In this document: positions 1-6,395 of the stretch, one piece after another
How the letters are laid out: the number at the start of each line of letters is the position of its first letter
Position numbering within the stretch: the first letter of the stretch is position 1
From: Actinoplanes aureus
Lineage (GTDB): Bacteria > Actinomycetota > Actinomycetes > Mycobacteriales > Micromonosporaceae
DNA: 64,000 nucleotides
Direction: 5' to 3'
NCBI RefSeq assembly: GCF_015704865.1
Contig: NZ_JADQTO010000019.1
Span: 62,001-126,000 of the forward strand
Made by a program: the position numbers and the translations under genes
The notes under the pieces: model-generated
The model's input: the letters and a program-made list of their open reading frames with translations, nothing else
Told to the model about the DNA's origin: nothing
The model's database searches: none

Positions 1-1087
1 CGACGAGCAGCAGCGCCCGGCCCGCACGCAGCTGGTCATGGACCCAGCCGGGGGGCATCGCGCCGACGAGTGGATCGGCCACGCCGCTGAGGAACCGCTC
101 CGGTTGCGGCAGTTCGGCCGGCCAGCTGCGCAGCTTGACCAGGAAAGGAATGCGGCCGTTCCACTCGGCGAGCGCGCCGGTGAAGCCGTTGCCGGCCGCA
201 GTCACCGCCAGCCAGCGCAGCAACGTCGACTTTCCGGCGCCCGCATCGCCACGGATGAGCGTGCGGGTGCGCCGGGCGAGTGCCTGCTCGACTCGCTCGG
301 AGCCGCCGGCGCCGAGGCGGGCGTGGCGCAGTAGACCGGGATCCCACTTGGGCAGGCGGGCCCGGGCGGGTGCTCCGGTTCCATTCACCGCGAGGCTGAC
401 GTAGGCGACGCTGAGCGTGGTCCGCGGCCGGAACTGGGTGTCCAATCCCACCAGCTCCAGCGCGTTCAGCTTCTTGACCAGGAACTCCTGATAACGAGCG
501 AGGAAGCCGGTGGCGGTCTCCGGTACGGCGAGGGCGAGTCTCCGCAGCGCCTCGGACATCAAGTCGGTCAACTCGGAGAGCCGGCCGAGGATCTCCACGG
601 AAGCGCGGCCGGTGAACGGCGCAGTCTGCACGACGAACTGGACGAAGCACCTGGCACAGTCGTCCAATGCGATGTCGTAGAGGCGTTCACCCAAGTCGGA
701 GAGGGCGGCCGGGGGAGCGGAGGCGCGCAGCCGGGCGGTGAGCCGGGCCGGTTCGAGGTCATCGGCGAAGACCGCGTCGTCGGTGAGATCCGCCCGGCGG
801 AAGGTGTCGGCCACCGCCTCCATGCAGGCCACCACCTCGTTCTCAGGCAGGGCCGCGAAGCGGGTGGTGATCAGTGGCTTCAGTCGTTCAGCGACGTCGT
901 CGACGACGGCCTCGATCTGGCGTTCGCCGCGCCGCCGGGTGAATTCATCGGTGGCTCGCTCGCGCAGAAGCTCGCTCAGCGGCAGCGTGCGCTCCCGCTC
1001 CTTCCGCCGGCCGCCCAGCCATCGAGTGAACAGCGGCGTGACCACCGCTCGGCCGACGTTGAGAAGAGCCGTCTCGATGCCGCTCAC
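1..1087 (-). CDS. NACHT-domain NTPase, 5' part only (gene runs off the left edge)
   Basis: An open frame of about 362 codons runs from a GTG at 1087 (or 1090) off the window edge without a stop. Residues 1-265 are mostly helical, beginning SGIETALLNVGRAVV, and resemble the NACHT N-terminal helical (NNH) regions of actinobacterial NACHT proteins. A Walker A loop, GDAGAGKSTLLRWLAV, lies near residue 279, followed by FLVKLRSWPAELPQPERFL and, at the edge, GRALLLV, the start of a Walker B strand. Bacterial NACHT proteins are STAND/NLR-like signalling ATPases and several defend against phage; the sensor domain that would show the trigger lies outside the window. A TACAGT hexamer 7 bases before the second GTG suggests a leaderless mRNA. 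The gene diverges from aroB. Confidence 0.8.
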   Translation of the reverse strand, partial: MSGIETALLNVGRAVVTPLFTRWLGGRRKERERTLPLSELLRERATDEFTRRRGERQIEAVVDDVAERLKPLITTRFAALPENEVVACMEAVADTFRRADLTDDAVFADDLEPARLTARLRASAPPAALSDLGERLYDIALDDCARCFVQFVVQTAPFTGRASVEILGRLSELTDLMSEALRRLALAVPETATGFLARYQEFLVKKLNALELVGLDTQFRPRTTLSVAYVSLAVNGTGAPARARLPKWDPGLLRHARLGAGGSERVEQALARRTRTLIRGDAGAGKSTLLRWLAVTAAGNGFTGALAEWNGRIPFLVKLRSWPAELPQPERFLSGVADPLVGAMPPGWVHDQLRAGRALLLV

Positions 1088-1099
1088 CACGCGGACTGT
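1060..1099 (-). promoter_or_regulatory. Putative leaderless promoter of the NACHT gene
   Basis: Reading the minus strand, TTCGCA is followed after 17 bases by TACAGT and, 7 bases later, by the GTG at 1087. This is the -35/-10 spacing of a vegetative promoter with transcription starting at the start codon. There is no Shine-Dalgarno sequence ahead of either GTG. The span given is approximate. Confidence 0.35.
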
Positions 1100-1162
1100 A
1101 GCGAAGGCGTCCCAGGATGCGAAGAGATGGAATCGCCGTCCGATCTTGTCGTGGCCGGCCGC

Positions 1163-1177
1163 TAGGGTGAGCGCGTG
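1163..1177 (+). promoter_or_regulatory. Putative leaderless -10 element of aroB
   Basis: TAGGGT (1163-1168) is followed by six bases and then the aroB GTG at 1175. No Shine-Dalgarno sequence precedes the start, so the transcript probably begins at the start codon. No clear -35 box is seen. Confidence 0.45.
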
Positions 1178-2239
1178 GTGACGCGGATTCCGGTGACGGG
1201 TGACCGTCCATATGACGTGATCGTCGGGCGTGGCCTCGACGGCGAGCTGCCCTCTCTCATCGAGGGCGCGGCCCGGGTGGCGATCCTGCACCCGCCCACG
1301 CTGCGGGAGCGGGCCGAGGCGGTCGGCAAGGCGGCCGGTGTCGCGACGGTGGTGCCGATCGAGGTGCCCGATGCCGAGGCCGGCAAGTCGATCGAGGTCG
1401 CGGCCCGGTGCTGGGACGAGCTGGGTGCGGCCGGCTTCACGCGTACCGATGTGGTCGTCGGTGTCGGTGGCGGAGCGACCACCGACCTGGCGGGATACGT
1501 CGCGGCGGCCTGGCTGCGCGGGGTGCGCTGGGTGCCGGTCTCCACCTCGGTGGCCGGCATGGTCGACGCCGCGGTCGGCGGCAAGACCGCGGTCAACATC
1601 GCGGCCGGTAAGAACCTGGTGGGCGCGTTCCACCCGCCCGCCGGGGTGCTCTGCGATCTGGACGCGCTCGACACCCTGCCCGCCGAGGACATCGCGGCCG
1701 GCCTGGCCGAGGTGGTCAAGGGCGGCTTCATCGCCGATCCGCGGATCCTGGAGCTGATCGAGGCCGACCCGGCCTCAGCGATGAATCCACGCGGCGACGT
1801 GCTCCGGGAGCTGGTCGAACGCAAGGTCAGGGTGAAGGCGCACGTGGTGAGCGTGGATCTCAAGGAGTCCGGGCTGCGGGAGATCCTCAACTACGGGCAC
1901 ACGCTCGGGCACGCGATCGAGCGCCGCGAGAAGTACACGTGGAAGCACGGGCACGCGATCTCGGTCGGCCTGGTGTTCGCCGCCGAGCTGGGCCGGCTCA
2001 CCGGACGGCTGGACGACGTGACCGCCGACCGGCACCGGAGCGTCCTGGAGTCGCTGGGGCTGCCTACGGCGTACTCGAAAGAGGCCTGGACCGACCTGCT
2101 GCCCGCCATGCGCGTCGACAAGAAGGCGCGGGCCGCGACCTTGCGGTTCGTCGTTCTCGACGGGCTGGCGAAACCGGGCATCCTGGCCGGGCCCGACGAG
2201 GATCTGCTGGAGCGGGCCTACGCGGCGGTGGCCCGATGA
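1175..2239 (+). CDS. aroB: 3-dehydroquinate synthase
   Basis: The 354-residue product converts DAHP to 3-dehydroquinate, the second step of the shikimate pathway, using NAD and a divalent metal. The NAD/active-site block GGGATTDLAGYVAAAWLRGV is followed by STSVAGMVDAAVGGKTAVN, AGLAEVVKGG and the metal-ligand stretch NYGHTLGHAIE. The length is typical of the family. The stop overlaps the aroQ start (ATGA). The shikimate kinase gene that often precedes aroB in actinobacteria is not here; a divergent NACHT gene occupies that side. Confidence 0.97.
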   Translation: MVTRIPVTGDRPYDVIVGRGLDGELPSLIEGAARVAILHPPTLRERAEAVGKAAGVATVVPIEVPDAEAGKSIEVAARCWDELGAAGFTRTDVVVGVGGGATTDLAGYVAAAWLRGVRWVPVSTSVAGMVDAAVGGKTAVNIAAGKNLVGAFHPPAGVLCDLDALDTLPAEDIAAGLAEVVKGGFIADPRILELIEADPASAMNPRGDVLRELVERKVRVKAHVVSVDLKESGLREILNYGHTLGHAIERREKYTWKHGHAISVGLVFAAELGRLTGRLDDVTADRHRSVLESLGLPTAYSKEAWTDLLPAMRVDKKARAATLRFVVLDGLAKPGILAGPDEDLLERAYAAVAR

Positions 2240-2655
2240 TCTACGTGCTGAACGGTCCGAATCTGGGGCGCCTCGGCCTGCGCGAGCCCGGTGTGTACGG
2301 CTCCGCCACCTACCAGGACCTGATCGACCTGTGTCAGAAGGTCGCCGACGGCCTCGGCGTCACGGTCGAGGTCCGGCAGACCAACGCCGAGCACCAGATG
2401 CTGGAGTGGCTCTATCAGGCCGCCGACGAGGGCGCCGACGTGGTGCTCAACCCGGGCGCCTGGACCCATTACAACTACGCCGTCCGGGACGCCTGCGCGA
2501 TGCTGCGTGGCAAGCTGGTCGAGGTACACATCTCCAACATCCACACGCGCGAGGAGTTCCGGCACCACTCGGTGATCTCAGCCGTCGCGACCGGGGTGAT
2601 CGCCGGTCTGGGCTTCGACGGATATCGCCTGGCTCTGGAGCACATCGCACGGTAG
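2236..2655 (+). CDS. aroQ: Type II 3-dehydroquinate dehydratase
   Basis: This 139-residue enzyme dehydrates 3-dehydroquinate to 3-dehydroshikimate, the step after AroB. The N-terminus YVLNGPNLGRLGLREPGVYG carries the NGPN loop, the arginine and the tyrosine of the flexible lid; NPGAWTHYNYAVRDA and EVHISNIHTREEFRHHS supply the catalytic histidine and substrate-binding residues. The size fits the small dodecameric type II enzymes rather than type I AroD. The ATG overlaps the aroB stop by 4 bp, so the two are translationally coupled. Confidence 0.96.
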   Translation: MIYVLNGPNLGRLGLREPGVYGSATYQDLIDLCQKVADGLGVTVEVRQTNAEHQMLEWLYQAADEGADVVLNPGAWTHYNYAVRDACAMLRGKLVEVHISNIHTREEFRHHSVISAVATGVIAGLGFDGYRLALEHIAR

Positions 2656-2686
2656 GCCCGATTCGCTCCGGGCGTCGGCACGCCGG

Positions 2687-2692
2687 TAGACT
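2687..2692 (+). promoter_or_regulatory. Putative -10 element of efp
   Basis: TAGACT lies in the 75-bp gap between aroQ and efp, 39 bases before the efp ATG. The same hexamer occurs ahead of def, rpe, infC and pheS in this window. No convincing -35 box is seen at 16-18 bp. Confidence 0.4.
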
Positions 2693-2730
2693 CGTTCGGT
2701 CACCGATTCGCGTCAAGATCAAGGTAGGAC

Positions 2731-3288
2731 ATGGCTTCCACCAACGACCTGAAGAACGGCCTGGTGCTCAACCTCGATGGCGAGCTGTGGGCCGTCGTGG
2801 AATTCCAGCACGTCAAGCCGGGCAAGGGGCCGGCGTTCGTGCGCACCACGCTGAAGCACGTCCTGTCCGGCAAGGTCGTCGACAAGACCTTCAACGCCGG
2901 CACCAAGGTCGAGACCGCGACCGTCGACAAGCGCACCATGCAGTACCTGTACCAGGACGGCGAGGACTTCGTCTTCATGGACCTGGACACCTACGACCAG
3001 ATCCACGTGCAGGGCGGCACGGTCGGGGAGAACGCGAACTACCTGCTCCCCGAGGCCGAGGCCACGGTGGCCCTGCACGAGGGTGTGCCGCTCTACATCG
3101 AGCTGCCGACCAGCGTGTTCCTCGAGGTCACCTACACCGAGCCGGGTCTGCAGGGCGACCGCTCGACCGGCGGCACCAAGCCGGCCACCGTCGAGACCGG
3201 CGCGACCGTCCAGGTCCCGCTCTTCATCACCACCGGCGAGAAGATCAAGGTCGACACCCGCGACGGCCGCTACCTCGGCCGCAGCTGA
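2731..3288 (+). CDS. efp: Elongation factor P
   Basis: This 185-residue translation factor relieves ribosome stalling at polyproline stretches. It begins MASTNDLKNGLVLNLDGELWAVVEFQHVKPGKGPAFVRT, with the KOW-like N-terminal domain and the conserved PGKGPAF loop carrying the target lysine region; two OB-fold domains follow. AAGGTAGG lies just upstream of the ATG. The TGA shares its last base with the nusB ATG (TGATG), so efp and nusB form one transcription unit. Confidence 0.97.
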   Translation: MASTNDLKNGLVLNLDGELWAVVEFQHVKPGKGPAFVRTTLKHVLSGKVVDKTFNAGTKVETATVDKRTMQYLYQDGEDFVFMDLDTYDQIHVQGGTVGENANYLLPEAEATVALHEGVPLYIELPTSVFLEVTYTEPGLQGDRSTGGTKPATVETGATVQVPLFITTGEKIKVDTRDGRYLGRS

Positions 3289-3722
3289 TGGCCGAAGGTC
3301 CCAAGAAGGATCGGCTCGCGCGCCGCAAGGCCCGCAAGCGAGCACTCGACGTCCTCTTCGAGGCCGACCTTCGTGACCTGCCGCCGGGCCAGGTGCTCGT
3401 CACCTACCTGGACCGGATCGCCAAGCCGCACCCCGACCACATCGGGTACGCGATCACCCTCATCGAGGGCGTCGCGAAGAACCTGAACCGGATCGACGAG
3501 CTGATCGCCAGCTACGCGGAGGGCTGGACGATCGACCGCATGCCGGCGGTCGACCGCAACCTCGCCCGCATCGCGGTCTACGAGCTGCTCTACGAGCCGG
3601 ACATCGACGACCCGGTGGCGATCACCGAGGCGGTCGAGCTGGCCAAGGAGATGTCGACCGACGACAGCCCGCGCTTCCTCAACGGTCTCCTCGACCGGAT
3701 CGCGGCCTTCGCCACCCGCTGA
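3288..3722 (+). CDS. nusB: Transcription antitermination factor NusB
   Basis: A 144-residue all-helical protein that binds boxA RNA with NusE (S10) during rRNA antitermination. RRKARKRALDVLFEADLRD matches the N-terminal arginine-rich RNA-binding helix and the C-terminus SPRFLNGLLDRIA is diagnostic. The start is the ATG that overlaps the efp stop; the longer reading frame starting further upstream is antisense-like filler. A terminator follows the stop. Confidence 0.95.
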   Translation: MAEGPKKDRLARRKARKRALDVLFEADLRDLPPGQVLVTYLDRIAKPHPDHIGYAITLIEGVAKNLNRIDELIASYAEGWTIDRMPAVDRNLARIAVYELLYEPDIDDPVAITEAVELAKEMSTDDSPRFLNGLLDRIAAFATR

Positions 3723-3734
3723 GTGCCCCACGAT

Positions 3735-3770
3735 CGGCCCGGACTTCGGTCCGGGCCGTTTCGCATTTTT
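3735..3770 (+). terminator. Intrinsic terminator after nusB
   Basis: CGGCCCGGAC (3735-3744) pairs perfectly with GTCCGGGCCG (3749-3758) around a TTCG tetraloop. A T-rich tail ending in five T residues follows (3759-3770). It closes the aroB-nusB unit. Confidence 0.85.
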
Positions 3771-4070
3771 CCGGTACGGGCCACGGGGCGGCCGGAAACT
3801 ACGCCTGCACCGCGCTGCCGCGCGATCATGCTGCCACCCCGAGCCTCAGCGCGACCGCCGGGAAAGGGTGCCGCGACCTGGTGGGTGGCACGCAGAGCGA
3901 CGAGATCAGCCGCGGCCGGTGGGTCCCGCCTCGTCGGCCGGCGATCACGCGGTGTTGCCGGAGGACACCCCTGGTTCATCCCGCGCCCCGCTTCCGCCGC
4001 CCGGCCTTGATCGACAGACAGTACGGGCGCGGCGCGCCAGAGGTTCAGAGATCCACCGGCGGACACGCGA
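3771..4070. other. Non-coding gap between nusB and bldD
   Basis: About 300 bases lie between the two facing terminators. Short open frames cross it on both strands, but they are arginine/proline-rich, lack a ribosome-binding site and match no family I recognise. I see no RNA gene or repeat in it. Confidence 0.5.
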
Positions 4071-4098
4071 AAGCCCGCGTCAGGTGCGACGCGGGCTT
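4071..4098 (-). terminator. Terminator of bldD
   Basis: AAGCCCGCGTC (4071-4081) and GACGCGGGCTT (4088-4098) form an 11-bp perfect stem with a 6-base loop. Read from bldD, the stem ends in TTT and a mixed tail. It lies about 30 bases past the bldD stop. Confidence 0.75.
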
Positions 4099-4127
4099 CA
4101 ACGGGGGGCGTTGCTGTGGTGCGGGAC

Positions 4128-4616
4128 TCAGCTGGCGAAGAACGCGCGCGGGTCGGCGACCAGGACACCCTGCTCGGTCAGGCGCTCGATGAGGCCGGAC
4201 GGCGAGATGTCGTAGACGATGGCGAGCGCGCGCAGGTCGTCGGCGCGGATGGAGAGGACGCGGCCGTTGTAGTCGCCGCGCTGCTGCTGGATGGCCCGGG
4301 CGTACCGCGCCACGTAGGCGAGGTCCTCGCCAGTGGTGTCGTACAGCTTCTCCAGGTCCAGCACGATCTTGTTGGTGGCCTCGAGCCGGATGCCACTGCC
4401 GTCGGGCAGAAGCTCGGACACGGGCACACGGTAGAAGTCGGCCAGTTCGGCAAGGCGCGAGACGGTCACCGCGCGGTCGCCCCGCTCGTACGAGCCGACC
4501 ACGACCGCCTTCCAGCGGCCGTTGGACTTCTCTTCGACGCCTTGCAGGGACAGGCCCTGCTGCTGGCGGATGGAGCGCAGGCGAGCGCCCAGCGACTTCG
4601 CGTACTCAGACGGCAT
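4128..4616 (-). CDS. bldD: Developmental master repressor BldD
   Basis: The 162-residue product has an N-terminal Xre-type helix-turn-helix (residues 5-70; GSYERGDRAV in the recognition region) and the BldD C-terminal domain. The c-di-GMP signature RGD-X8-RxxD is intact: RGD at 113-115 and RADD at 124-127. In Streptomyces, tetrameric c-di-GMP binds this motif, dimerises BldD and lets it repress sporulation genes, including its own. The gene is monocistronic, diverges from the pyr operon and has its own terminator. A near-consensus BldD box sits about 60 bp upstream, which fits autoregulation. Confidence 0.97.
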   Translation of the reverse strand: MPSEYAKSLGARLRSIRQQQGLSLQGVEEKSNGRWKAVVVGSYERGDRAVTVSRLAELADFYRVPVSELLPDGSGIRLEATNKIVLDLEKLYDTTGEDLAYVARYARAIQQQRGDYNGRVLSIRADDLRALAIVYDISPSGLIERLTEQGVLVADPRAFFAS

Positions 4617-4642
4617 ACGGACACTCCCGGTACTGTGCTGGC

Positions 4643-4666
4643 CCGCGAGGGTACTTTTCCTCGCGG
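4643..4666 (-). promoter_or_regulatory. Hairpin in the bldD leader
   Basis: CCGCGAGG (4643-4650) and CCTCGCGG (4659-4666) form an 8-bp stem with an 8-base loop, 27-50 bases upstream of the bldD start codon. It would be part of the 5' untranslated region if transcription starts near the BldD box. Function unknown. Confidence 0.4.
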
Positions 4667-4670
4667 ATCG

Positions 4671-4683
4671 CTACGCTGCGTGA
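4671..4683. promoter_or_regulatory. BldD box upstream of bldD
   Basis: CTACGCTGCGTGA matches the published BldD palindrome TNACNCWGNGTNA at every defined position but the first. It lies 55-67 bp upstream of the bldD start, where an autorepressor would bind. Confidence 0.6.
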
Positions 4684-4821
4684 CGGTACGGAGTTTGCGA
4701 CCGCCGGTCAAGTGTTGGTTACCGATGAGTCGCCGAAGTTACCGACTGTATCCCCAGTTACAGGATTTGTCCGGACTGCTCCAGTCAGGCACGTCACCAT
4801 AATCAACGCTGTGTCCACTGG

Positions 4822-4834
4822 TAACGTAGCGTCA
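4822..4834. promoter_or_regulatory. Second BldD box, on the pyr side of the gap
   Basis: TAACGTAGCGTCA matches TNACNCWGNGTNA at all defined positions except one (T for the first inner C). It overlaps TAGCGT (4827-4832), the best -10 candidate for the pyr operon. The gap also has GTTAC at 4718, 4738 and 4757, spaced 19-20 bp; whether these matter is unknown. Confidence 0.5.
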
Positions 4835-4837
4835 GCC

Positions 4838-4882
4838 ATGCGGGCAGGTGAAACAGGGCCTACCCGCACCGACGTCCTTTAA
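4838..4882 (+). CDS. Putative leaderless leader peptide of the pyr operon (14 aa)
   Basis: An ATG five bases after TAGCGT opens a 14-codon frame, MRAGETGPTRTDVL, ending in TAA. There is no ribosome-binding site, so it would be translated from the 5' end of the transcript. It stops a few bases before the PyrR-binding hairpin. It could be a real leader ORF or a chance frame; the only support is position and the -10-like hexamer. Confidence 0.3.
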   Translation: MRAGETGPTRTDVL

Positions 4883-4884
4883 CG

Positions 4885-4904
4885 ACCCGTCCCGTGAGGC
4901 GGGG
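4885..4904 (+). promoter_or_regulatory. PyrR-binding loop at the pyrR ribosome-binding site
   Basis: TCCCGTGAGGC (4890-4900) matches the PyrR-binding loop consensus UCCNGNGAGGC exactly, and CCCG/CGGG close it as a short stem. The stem ends next to the Shine-Dalgarno sequence GGAAGGAGGT (4902-4911). PyrR with UMP bound here would block translation of pyrR and the coupled operon, the arrangement known from mycobacteria. I see no terminator to support transcription attenuation. Confidence 0.7.
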
Positions 4905-4917
4905 AAGGAGGTCCGCC

Positions 4918-5478
4918 GTGGCACAGCCACGCGCCGACGCACCTAGCAAGATCATTTTGGCCGGGTCCGACCTGCATCGGGTCGTCGACCGCATCGCTCA
5001 CCAGATTCTCGAGAAGACCTCGGGCGCCACCGGCACCGTGCTGCTCGGCATCCCGACCCGGGGCGTTCCGCTGGCTCACCGGCTCGCCGCCCGGATTCAC
5101 GCCTTCGAGGGCGTCGAGGTGCCGGTCGGCTCGCTGGACATCACCCTCTACCGCGACGACCTGCGCCTCAAGGCCACCCGTGCCCTCGGCAAGACCGAGC
5201 TGCCGCCGGGCGGCGTCGACGGCCTCCGGGTCATCCTCGTCGACGACGTGCTCTTCTCCGGCCGCTCGGTGCGGGCCGCCCTGGACGCGCTGCAGGAGCT
5301 CGGCCGGCCCAGCTCGGTCCAGCTCGCGGTCCTGGTCGACCGCGGCCACCGGCAGCTGCCGATCCGCGCCGACTACGTGGGCAAGAACATCCCGACCGCG
5401 CTCAGCGAGAGCGTCAAGGTGGCGCTCACCGAGGTCGACGGCGCCGACGAGGTCAAGCTGATCGGAGGCCTCACGTGA
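4918..5478 (+). CDS. pyrR: Bifunctional pyr operon regulator / uracil phosphoribosyltransferase
   Basis: The product (186 residues) is an RNA-binding regulator of the pyr mRNA that also makes UMP from uracil and PRPP. The PRPP-binding motif VILVDDVLFSGRSVRAALDA lies near residue 105, preceded by GIPTRGVPLAHRLA and followed by LVDRGHRQLPIRADYVGKNIPT, which carries RNA-contact residues. The start is GTG 4918, placed 6 bases after GGAAGGAGGT; an upstream in-frame GTG at 4894 lies inside the PyrR loop. Its end overlaps pyrB (GTGA). Confidence 0.95.
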   Translation: MAQPRADAPSKIILAGSDLHRVVDRIAHQILEKTSGATGTVLLGIPTRGVPLAHRLAARIHAFEGVEVPVGSLDITLYRDDLRLKATRALGKTELPPGGVDGLRVILVDDVLFSGRSVRAALDALQELGRPSSVQLAVLVDRGHRQLPIRADYVGKNIPTALSESVKVALTEVDGADEVKLIGGLT

Positions 5479-6395
5479 TCAAGCACCTGCGCTCGGCCGC
5501 GGATCTGGACGCGGCCACCGCCACGCTGATCCTGGACACCGCCGCGGAGATGGCGGCGCTCTCCGGCCGCGAGGTCAAGAAGCTGCCCGCGCTGCGCGGC
5601 CGTACCGTGGTCAACCTCTTCTACGAGGACTCGACCCGGACCCGGATCTCGTTCGAGGCGGCCGCCAAGCGGCTCTCGGCCGACGTGATCAACTTTTCCG
5701 CGAAGGGCTCCAGCGTGTCCAAGGGTGAGAGCCTGAAGGACACCGCGCTCACCCTCCAGGCGATGGGCGCCGACGCGGTGGTGATCCGGCACTCGGCGAG
5801 CGGCGCGCCGCACCGGCTGGCCAACTGGGTGGACGGTTCGGTGGTCAACGCCGGCGACGGCACCCACGAGCACCCGACTCAGGCGCTGCTGGACGCGTAC
5901 ACCATGCGCTCGCGCCTGGGCCGTCTCGACGGCCTGAAGGTCGCCATCGTGGGCGACGTGCTGCACAGCCGCGTGGCCCGCTCGAACGTCCTGCTGCTGA
6001 CCACGCTCGGCGCGCAGGTCACCCTGGTCGGCCCGCCGACCCTGATCCCGCTGGACGTCGCCGCCGCACTGTCCGAGAAAACCCAAGTTTCCTACGACTT
6101 GGACGCCGTGTTGCCGGACAGCGACGTGGTGATGATGCTGCGGGTGCAGACCGAACGGATGCAGGACTCGTACTTCCCGTCGGCCCGCGAGTACAGCCGC
6201 CGCTACGGGCTGGACATGCTGCGCATGAGGAAGCTCCCAGAGCACGCCATCGTCATGCACCCGGGCCCGATGAACCGCGGCATGGAGATCGCGCCCGAGG
6301 TGGCCGACTCGCCCCGCTCCACGATCGTCGAACAGGTCGCCAACGGCGTCAGCGTCCGGATGGCCGTCCTCTACCTGCTTTTGGGAGGCAAGTGA
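5475..6395 (+). CDS. pyrB: Aspartate carbamoyltransferase, catalytic subunit
   Basis: This 306-residue enzyme condenses carbamoyl phosphate and aspartate. The carbamoyl-phosphate loop DSTRTRISFE, the HPTQALLD motif and HPGPMNRG near the C-terminus are all present. No pyrI regulatory subunit gene is nearby, as is usual when PyrR controls the operon. GTG start overlaps the pyrR stop; the pyrC start overlaps its stop. Confidence 0.97.
   Translation: MIKHLRSAADLDAATATLILDTAAEMAALSGREVKKLPALRGRTVVNLFYEDSTRTRISFEAAAKRLSADVINFSAKGSSVSKGESLKDTALTLQAMGADAVVIRHSASGAPHRLANWVDGSVVNAGDGTHEHPTQALLDAYTMRSRLGRLDGLKVAIVGDVLHSRVARSNVLLLTTLGAQVTLVGPPTLIPLDVAAALSEKTQVSYDLDAVLPDSDVVMMLRVQTERMQDSYFPSAREYSRRYGLDMLRMRKLPEHAIVMHPGPMNRGMEIAPEVADSPRSTIVEQVANGVSVRMAVLYLLLGGK

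Noticed and set aside
3723..4215. Several short open frames between nusB and bldD
   Set aside because: They are Arg/Pro-rich, overlap both terminators, lack a ribosome-binding site and resemble no family.
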